Source: Sialis fuliginosa | Lineage: Eukaryota; Arthropoda; Insecta; Megaloptera; Sialidae | Direction: 5' to 3' | Assembly: GCA_961205875.1 (NCBI GenBank) | Contig: OY540813.1 | Span: 1,583,001 to 1,647,000 of the forward strand | Length of the DNA stretch: 64,000 nucleotides | In this document: in pieces, positions 57,990-64,000 of the stretch | Numbering within the stretch: the stretch's first letter is position 1 | How the letters are laid out: each line of letters begins with the position of its first letter | Program-made: the position numbers and the translations under genes | Notes under the pieces: model-generated | Told to the model about the DNA's origin: nothing | The model's input: only the letters and a program-made list of their open reading frames with translations | Databases searched by the model: none

Positions 57990-58453
57990 TTACTGATTTT
58001 TGTGATTGACGGGCTTCTTTTTTGTAATTCTCATGAACTCATGTTACTAATAAAACAAGTAACTCTTTATTTAATCAATTTTATTACCAAAATCCGCAAA
58101 TATAGTTTGTTTTTTTTATTTTGTTTATGTTTTTTATCCAGTAATAGATAAAGTAAAACCAGTAATGAGCATGCAGTAATGGACACTTGTTAATGATAAG
58201 TACTACAACATAAAAGATATAAAAGAAAAGAATCGTCAAATTTGAAACAATGTAAAGCAGTTGCTATGATAATATAATAATTAATAAATAAATTATACTA
58301 ATAATTAGTTTAAATGTCCACCATTTTGACACCTATTGGCCGATTGTCATCAAATCACGCTGTAAGACAGTTAAATGTATATAAATTAATATTCAGAAAT
58401 GGTAGTAATCAAATATCAACAAATATTTCTAATTCAGTCATATCCAGTACCTT
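57990..58453 (+). mobile_element. M1 MITE, 5'-truncated copy
   Basis: It starts within the family interior (TTTTTGTGATTGACGGGCTT) and ends in a shortened terminus, TATCCAGTACC. Confidence 0.78.
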
Positions 58454-58812
58454 TCTTTTGCATTTATATTAGTATGGATTTTTTAAACAAAATTAGGTTA
58501 AAGTTAGTCGACATGTCTTCTTAAAGATTAAATTATAAATGTAATAATATTTCATTAACATATTTTTCTAAGACACCCTGTAAAAAAAAATAAACAAACA
58601 TATATAATTTTTATCTCGACACGCACGCAGACAACAAAACTAAAAAAAATCAACTCTAGTAGCTTATAAATGAGTGTTGAACTTTAAAAATTAATTTATA
58701 TTGTCAGTTGGCCCGCTATAAGGACGATTGTAACGATTATTGATAAAAATTACATCAACAATCATCGATTTTTATTCATTTAATATTTCCAACATTGATT
58801 TATCAGTAAGCT

Positions 58813-58995
58813 ATGGAATGGTTTCGATACTTGATGGTTTTATTGTTGCTGTTTTCGATTTTATTCGTTGGAAGTTTCGATAATGGGAACGCTATGGCGA
58901 TGCCCCCTAAAAGGGGAAGCACTAGGACTAACTATATGTACAAAATATCGAAGAGGAAAAGTCTTTTGGCAAGGAAAAAGGGTATCACTGTTTAA
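58813..58995 (+). CDS. Small cationic secreted peptide, plus strand
   Basis: 60 residues in one coding exon. The signal peptide has core YLMVLLLLFSILFVGSF and ends near NGNAMA. The mature part of about 30 residues is strongly basic (about 10 Lys/Arg, no acidic residue), with PPKRGSTRTNY and KRKSLLARKKG, and has no cysteine. A linear cationic antimicrobial or venom-type peptide is one possibility; nothing identifies it. The stop is followed by AAG|GTATAA, a possible donor that would put an intron in the 3'UTR, with a candidate acceptor at 62455. Confidence 0.6.
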   Translation: MEWFRYLMVLLLLFSILFVGSFDNGNAMAMPPKRGSTRTNYMYKISKRKSLLARKKGITV

Positions 58996-59514
58996 GGTAT
59001 AATATATATATTTTTTTTTATTGTATGTACCTATGTATGTTTTGCTTCCTTAAAATATCAAAGATACGAGAAGCTTTGTGATCGTTTCAAAATTTTAAAT
59101 TGATCTTTCCATTTCACGTCAAGACAAACACTTTTTGATCCGTGTCTGTCTCTTGAATCCTTGTCACACGCATAAATCATGAACCACTGAACTATTTTCG
59201 TCATGATGTCTGTGTATCGGTCTGTAAGCGCTGTAAGTCAAATACGACAAATCGTAGAAGGGTGAAATTTTATATTTAACATTAATTTTTGTCTGGGAAG
59301 AAAACGTCCTATTTTTGAAAACGATCTTTCAACCGGATACGGATGTTTACCTACGTCGATTTTTGATTTTTTCGAATTACTTTGAAACAGCGCGAAATAG
59401 AGAAAAATTGTAGGTAATATCAATATCTATAATTTATGTTCTATTCATTTTTTCGAAAAAAAATTTCTATTATAATTCAAATGGTTCATAACAGAGAAAA
59501 AAATCTGCTACGAG

Positions 59515-59895
59515 TGTCATGGGACTTTCTTATACGTATTACAGAGATTGAACAGTGTGCGTGTTTGTCATAGGTACCATGGGACTTTCTTATACGTAAT
59601 ACTGAGAGTGAACAGTGTGGGTGATTAAAAAATTATTTTAAAAAATTCTTTCTGACTAAATCATAAATGTTGGAAAAAAATGTATGGGAAATAAATTATA
59701 GATAATAACATACTCGATATTTTTTATCTAAAAAATTTTGTTCTTATTTATATATTTTATAAAATGTAGAGAATAATTTTATCTATAGTTTATGTCTCAT
59801 TTTATCTTTTATTAGTTTGTCAGAAATGTGTTTTAATAAAATAAGAATCACGTACACTGTTCACTGTCAAGATTACGTATAAGAAAGTCCCGTGT
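59515..59895. repeat. Hairpin element with duplicated left arm
   Basis: CATGGGACTTTCTTATACGT occurs at about 59518 and 59578, and inverted as TTACGTATAAGAAAGTCCCG at 59873-59893. Confidence 0.72.
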
Positions 59896-60659
59896 TTTTT
59901 ACTTTAGATTTTCAAAAAAATTAAATAATTATTGTAATAGTCCTAGGCTAAAAAGTACCTAAAATAGGAACTTTTGCGTACAGTTTTAACACTCACAGGA
60001 TTTGTTACAAATGTGGTGTAGAATAATACCCTAATTTTGCTCAAATTTTGGTTGTCCGCAACAGGAGTTAACCATGGTTCAATTGCAAAATTCTTAAGAT
60101 TTTCTGATTTTTACTAAATAGCGGTCTAAATAAGTATTATACAAAAAAAAGTTTCAAATAAAAGCTATTCGATATAAAATTCCCTACTACCTCCATTTTG
60201 AAAAAAATAAAAACATTCATTTGTTTATCCGTTACGTTGATAAAAATGGCAAAAAACACACTTTTTTTAAACTGTAATAACCAATAAAGTTTTACGTTTT
60301 TTAAGTTGATACCCCTGGAAAATAAACATTCTGTAGTACAGAACATTCACTGAAAATTAGGATCTGATATCTTCAATTTTAGCCTCCACAGCCTGTACTA
60401 TAAGTACAGATATATTTATTTAATAGCTGAAGTAATTGTTTAAAAACAAAATTATTAATACAGTTTATAGACATGAATATGTTGACACTATTTTAAATGA
60501 TGACATTCAATTTCTATTAACATTATTTACGATGGATTTTGCAATAATTCAGTGAATATTTCTTACACCTGTTGATTCATCAAATACTACAAATTACACA
60601 GAAATAGTAATTTCAATTATAAATATACATACAATTGCTAAATTAATTAGTTTGTTGAA

Positions 60660-61130
60660 TAGAATTGTTAATCAAATTAAATTAATTTGTATACCATATA
60701 TATTTTTGCATTAGCCAAATTTGTATATTATTATTAAGTAATAGACATTAAATACTGACTTTTAGAAGATGGGGGCCTGTGGGAAGGTGTTGGAGGGGTT
60801 GGGGGGGGGGGGTAGAATTAATAATCAAATCAAATTAATTTATATATCATATATATTTTTGCATTAGCCAAATTTGTATATTATTATTAAGTAATAGACA
60901 ATAAATACTGACTTTTAGAAGATGGGGGCCTGTGGGAAGGGATGGGGGGGGAAGGTAGAATTATTAATCAAATCAAATTAATTTGTATATATATTTTTGC
61001 ATTAACTAAATTTGTATATTAAAAATAGACAATAAATACTGACTTGTAAGAGGGGGCATGAGGGAAGGGGTTTGGAGGGGGGGGGCAGGTTGAATTATTA
61101 ATCGAATCAAATTAAATTCAATATTTTCAA
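60660..61130. repeat. Three ~170-bp tandem repeats with G-runs
   Basis: Each unit has AATCAAATTAAATTAATTTG, TTTTTGCATTA and TAAATACTGACTT followed by a GGGG-rich tract. Confidence 0.8.
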
Positions 61131-62455
61131 ACTATAATTCAATCAATTATTATTATTATTATTAATATTCAAAATATAAAATATACCATTTTTGAAAGGA
61201 ACTTTTGAAGCTTATATCTTCGAAACTAATAATCGTAAAGTAATTAATAAAACGTCAAACGTAGCTTATATACTTCCATTTATAATAAAATTAGTTTTAC
61301 CCCACCCCCCCCATCTCTCAACCCTTAAATACAGTAGCATAAAAAGTGAAAATATACGTTATTGATTACAGTTTGCATTTTTTATTATTTTTTTGAGTAA
61401 ATTAAATAAATCTGGTTGCTCGAAACAGACAGACAGACAGACAAAATTCTCAAATGTATATTGTCTATAAAATTCAAAACTTATTAATATTGCATAGACA
61501 GATACAGTGATTTTTAAGCCCTGACTCTTTACAGAAATCGACCTTGCATTTCTATTACATGTTAGCTGCGTCAAAACGAAGCGCCGTTTCGACGCAACTA
61601 ACATGCCACTTGTATTGTATCACATATAATAGATTTGCAAAGTCGAACGATTCAAAACTTACTAATATTACATAAACAGATACAGTGATTTTAAAACCTT
61701 GACACATGTCGACGCAGCTAACATGCCACTTATATTGTATCACATATAATAGATTTTCAAGGTCGATTCGGTGACAGATACCGTCTCTGTAAAGTGCCAA
61801 GGTTTAAAAACCTATTTATTATCCCCCCCCCCTCCTAGGCGCCTAAAATATGTATGTGATAATGAAAGTACTAGTAAATACATTTAAATTAGTCATAATC
61901 TTTATAAGCGAATATATCCGCATAATATTTTATTAAATAATTAATTAATTGACAAAAAGAATTAATTAGTTTATATCAGACAGTAAAAAAATAATTAATA
62001 AACACGTAATACTTTTAAAAATGAATTTAAGAGATAAAAGACGTATTTACCATATTTATGGTTGATTTATTTACAACATTTTTGAACTTTCAAAGTAAAA
62101 AAATTATCGTTTTTCTTTTGAATAAATATGTATTATCACAATAGAGATAGGGTTAAAAAAATTCTATTTAGAATCTTTGAGACTTTGTAGAATAAATAAT
62201 AGATTATTTCATTTAATAGATTTTTTTTAAATTTAATTAAAATCTATACTAATCTACAGGCCCAGATAAAGGGGGGGCTAGGAGGGCCATATGATCCGGG
62301 GCCAAGGCTTCAGGGGCCCCGAAAATTCTGAAATATTTCCTGAATCATGATACCCCCTTCCATTAATTGATCAAGATGAATAATTTATGTTAAATTTATT
62401 TTTTAAGATCTTTTCAAGAATGACAATTAAATGCATTTTTTCTTTTGTTACAGAT

Positions 62456-62620
62456 TTGGTGCCATAGTAGTTTTCGAAGTAGAATTTCAGGCGTCTTATA
62501 ACATGATATATTTTTTTCTGTTTGCCTTATATTATATGTATTACTGTATTTTATTATATACTTTATTTATTTAATTATTATTGATTTTAATAAAAAAATT
62601 TTAACTACTTTTTTATATTT
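62456..62620 (+). other. Possible terminal exon (3'UTR) with poly(A) signal
   Basis: TTTCTTTTGTTACAG is a fair acceptor at 62455. It is followed by a stop-rich sequence and AATAAAA near 62588. It could be the 3'UTR exon of the peptide gene at 58813, whose stop is followed by a donor-like GTATAA. This is speculative. Confidence 0.25.
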
Positions 62621-62639
62621 TTTTTAGTTAAGATTTACC

Positions 62640-63739
62640 AAAAAAAATTCTAAAATTTTGTTTTAATTAATTAAATAAATTATTTATTTCATAACGAAAT
62701 TCTGGGGAATTTTGATTTTTGGTGTACGTTCTATTTTTCAAACGTGCAGTAAAGCTAACACTGGAGGCTTTGTTAAACGAAACAGTTTTAAAAAGGTTAA
62801 TTTTGACATATCATGAAAATGGTTATATCTAGAATAAACCTGACTTAAAATGGTTAAAACTATTATACCTATAAGATCTGTATCATTGTCATCAAAAATT
62901 TTATCAAAAATGTATACAGTTTAAAAATTAAGTGGAAATAAATTATCACTTTGACTAGGACTTAAATTTAAGTAATATATACTTAACGACTTAAGCATCA
63001 TTAAAATCTTCGATACTAAGTTTAAACGGTGAGATCGGCCATTAATTAACCAAATATTCAATACTGGTGGTATTGTCCAAGACTGGTGCCAGTACTTTAT
63101 AATATTATACATAAAAACATGCACTACAAAATGATATAAATATTTAAGGTCATGAGAAAACTGATCCACATAGTATTTTTAGCTATATATATGTGTAACT
63201 GCCTTCACAGCATTCTTGGGGTATTACACCACCACAACGAAGTATTAACTCATCATGCGTTGTTCCTAATAACTTTCCCAATATCGCAGGCGGAAGTGAT
63301 TGTCATTTATTATTAAATTATGTCATATCGTCTAACAATAAAATTTTCTTCTCTCAGTCAAGTTGCGTTCACAGCCATCTTAAATTATCAAATAAATAAA
63401 TAGAAATATAGAAAAGGAAAAGCCCATAAACCACGTAACGCTTTTTTCTAGAGTTTTTGACCCCCCTTCCCTAGGGTATCCACTATTTGAGCGGACATTC
63501 CGCTTTTTCACATTATGTTCAGTATTTTTTTTTTACAAAATAGTGGACATTTTTTTAATTCAAAAGCTTTATGATTAAATGGTACGTAATCTAAAGCTGT
63601 ACAGTCTAAGAGAATAAGTATAGGAGAATCTACATAATGTTGACCGGAAGCCTCATGGGGTTCTCAGCGAAAATGTAACCCCATGACTGCCTAATTGGGA
63701 AACTCCATGTAAAACCTATAAGAATTTAAATTATAATGA
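62640..63739. other. Gene-free interval
   Basis: It contains an M1 terminal remnant at 63064-63100 (TTGTCCAAGACTGGTGCCAG then TACT). Nothing else is recognised. Confidence 0.45.
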
Positions 63740-64000
63740 ATACACTATATACAAGTTGATTAAGACATAGGAAATTTAACATAGGGGCAGTTAGAAATGT
63801 TGTAGTAACCTTTGGTCAAATTTAACGATGTGTGATTGGTGCATTCACAAAATTTAATAAAATAGTAATTAGTATTTTGTTTTCAAATTTATATCTGCCA
63901 AAAAATATTATTATAATTTTATCTAGGATGCTTAAATTAATGAAATTAAAGTTGAAAACAAAATACTGTTGATTAATTAAAAATTTATCAGTTAGTTTCG
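63740..64000 (+). mobile_element. M2 MITE copy, cut by the window end
   Basis: It contains AAGTTGATTAAGACATAGGA and TTTAACGATGTGTGATTGGT, as in the copies at 26298 and 47137, with an internal deletion near 63846. Confidence 0.75.

Larger units (their letters stand above)
54760..58810. other. Gene-free repeat-rich interval
   Basis: It holds poly-C runs near 55000, 55113 and 57378, a dispersed repeat copy at 55785-55915 (inverted relative to 11380-11530), an inverted pair at about 56340-56420 and 56745-56825 (GGCGGCTATTACAC / GTGTAATAGCCGCC), and a truncated M1 MITE at 57990-58453. Frames at 56159-56383 and 57481-57666 lack a domain or signal peptide. Confidence 0.5.
59040..62450. other. Repeat-rich interval downstream of the cationic peptide gene
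   Basis: It holds a dispersed repeat at about 59040-59170 (relatives at 9805 and 20312), a hairpin element at 59515-59895 (GGGACTTTCTTATACGTA and inverse), three tandem ~170-bp units at 60660-61130 and a small duplicated palindromic region at 61490-61800 (GTCGACGCAGCTAACATGCC). No gene is seen; frames at 61359-61800 are repeat-derived. Confidence 0.5.

Noticed and set aside
1..64000. CRISPR arrays, operons, tRNA or rRNA genes
   Set aside because: No regularly spaced direct repeats with unique spacers and no recognisable RNA gene; the genome is eukaryotic.

Overview
The window looks like AT-rich insect nuclear DNA, most likely from a moth or butterfly. The evidence is intron-bearing genes with GT-AG splice sites, short secreted proteins, no operons, dense non-autonomous transposons, and dispersed repeats of a style common in Lepidoptera (copies near 1905-2375, 11380-11530, 21480-21995 and 55785-55915). 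A stinging zygaenoid caterpillar is conceivable because the main gene family resembles secapin, a bee-venom peptide family, but that is a guess. I see no housekeeping gene, tRNA, rRNA or CRISPR array.

The main content is a tandem array of small secreted-peptide genes, all on the minus strand, from about 7.9 to 51.8 kb. Each has an N-terminal signal peptide, a variable spacer and a C-terminal two-cysteine motif. The motif is roughly hydrophobic-I-x-A/V-P-(0-3 residues)-C-x-x-G-x(5-9)-G-x-C-R/K/Q, followed by a short basic or hydrophobic tail. I count 15 intact genes with two cysteines, one cysteine-less paralogue, one clear pseudogene and one possible decayed exon at the left edge.

Sub-clusters can be seen. 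(a) 7.9-11.0 kb: three genes with a 20-nt terminal coding exon and a shared CCGG/GCGGTTT upstream block. (b) 12.0-18.4 kb: three diverged genes, one with a cationic Trp/Arg-rich tail on a second exon. (c) 21.0-33.7 kb: the most recent expansion, with nearly identical leader peptides, a 5'UTR intron ending just before the ATG, and a shared promoter block (best seen at 22.1, 24.0 and 26.6 kb). (d) 36.0-37.8 kb: two diverged genes. (e) 41.1-51.8 kb: longer precursors with an amphipathic Lys-rich helix or acidic spacer. Separate downstream exons in three of these, at 43.4, 47.8 and 50.9 kb, restore the two-cysteine motif and so tie them to the array.

Around the array are a 424-residue Pro/Tyr/Gln-rich secreted protein (39.1-40.4 kb), a two-exon secreted peptide on the plus strand (53.7-54.7 kb) and a small cationic secreted peptide on the plus strand (58.8 kb). 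The rest is repeat DNA: a ~520-bp MITE family with ACTGGCACCAGT termini (at least seven long copies plus fragments), a second MITE with GTGTATTCCAAGTTGATTAA ends, a hAT-like element with an 8-bp target duplication nested in another element, several long palindromes and several tandem arrays. The array has the marks of a fast-evolving effector family (venom, immune or secretory), but function is inferred from architecture only.
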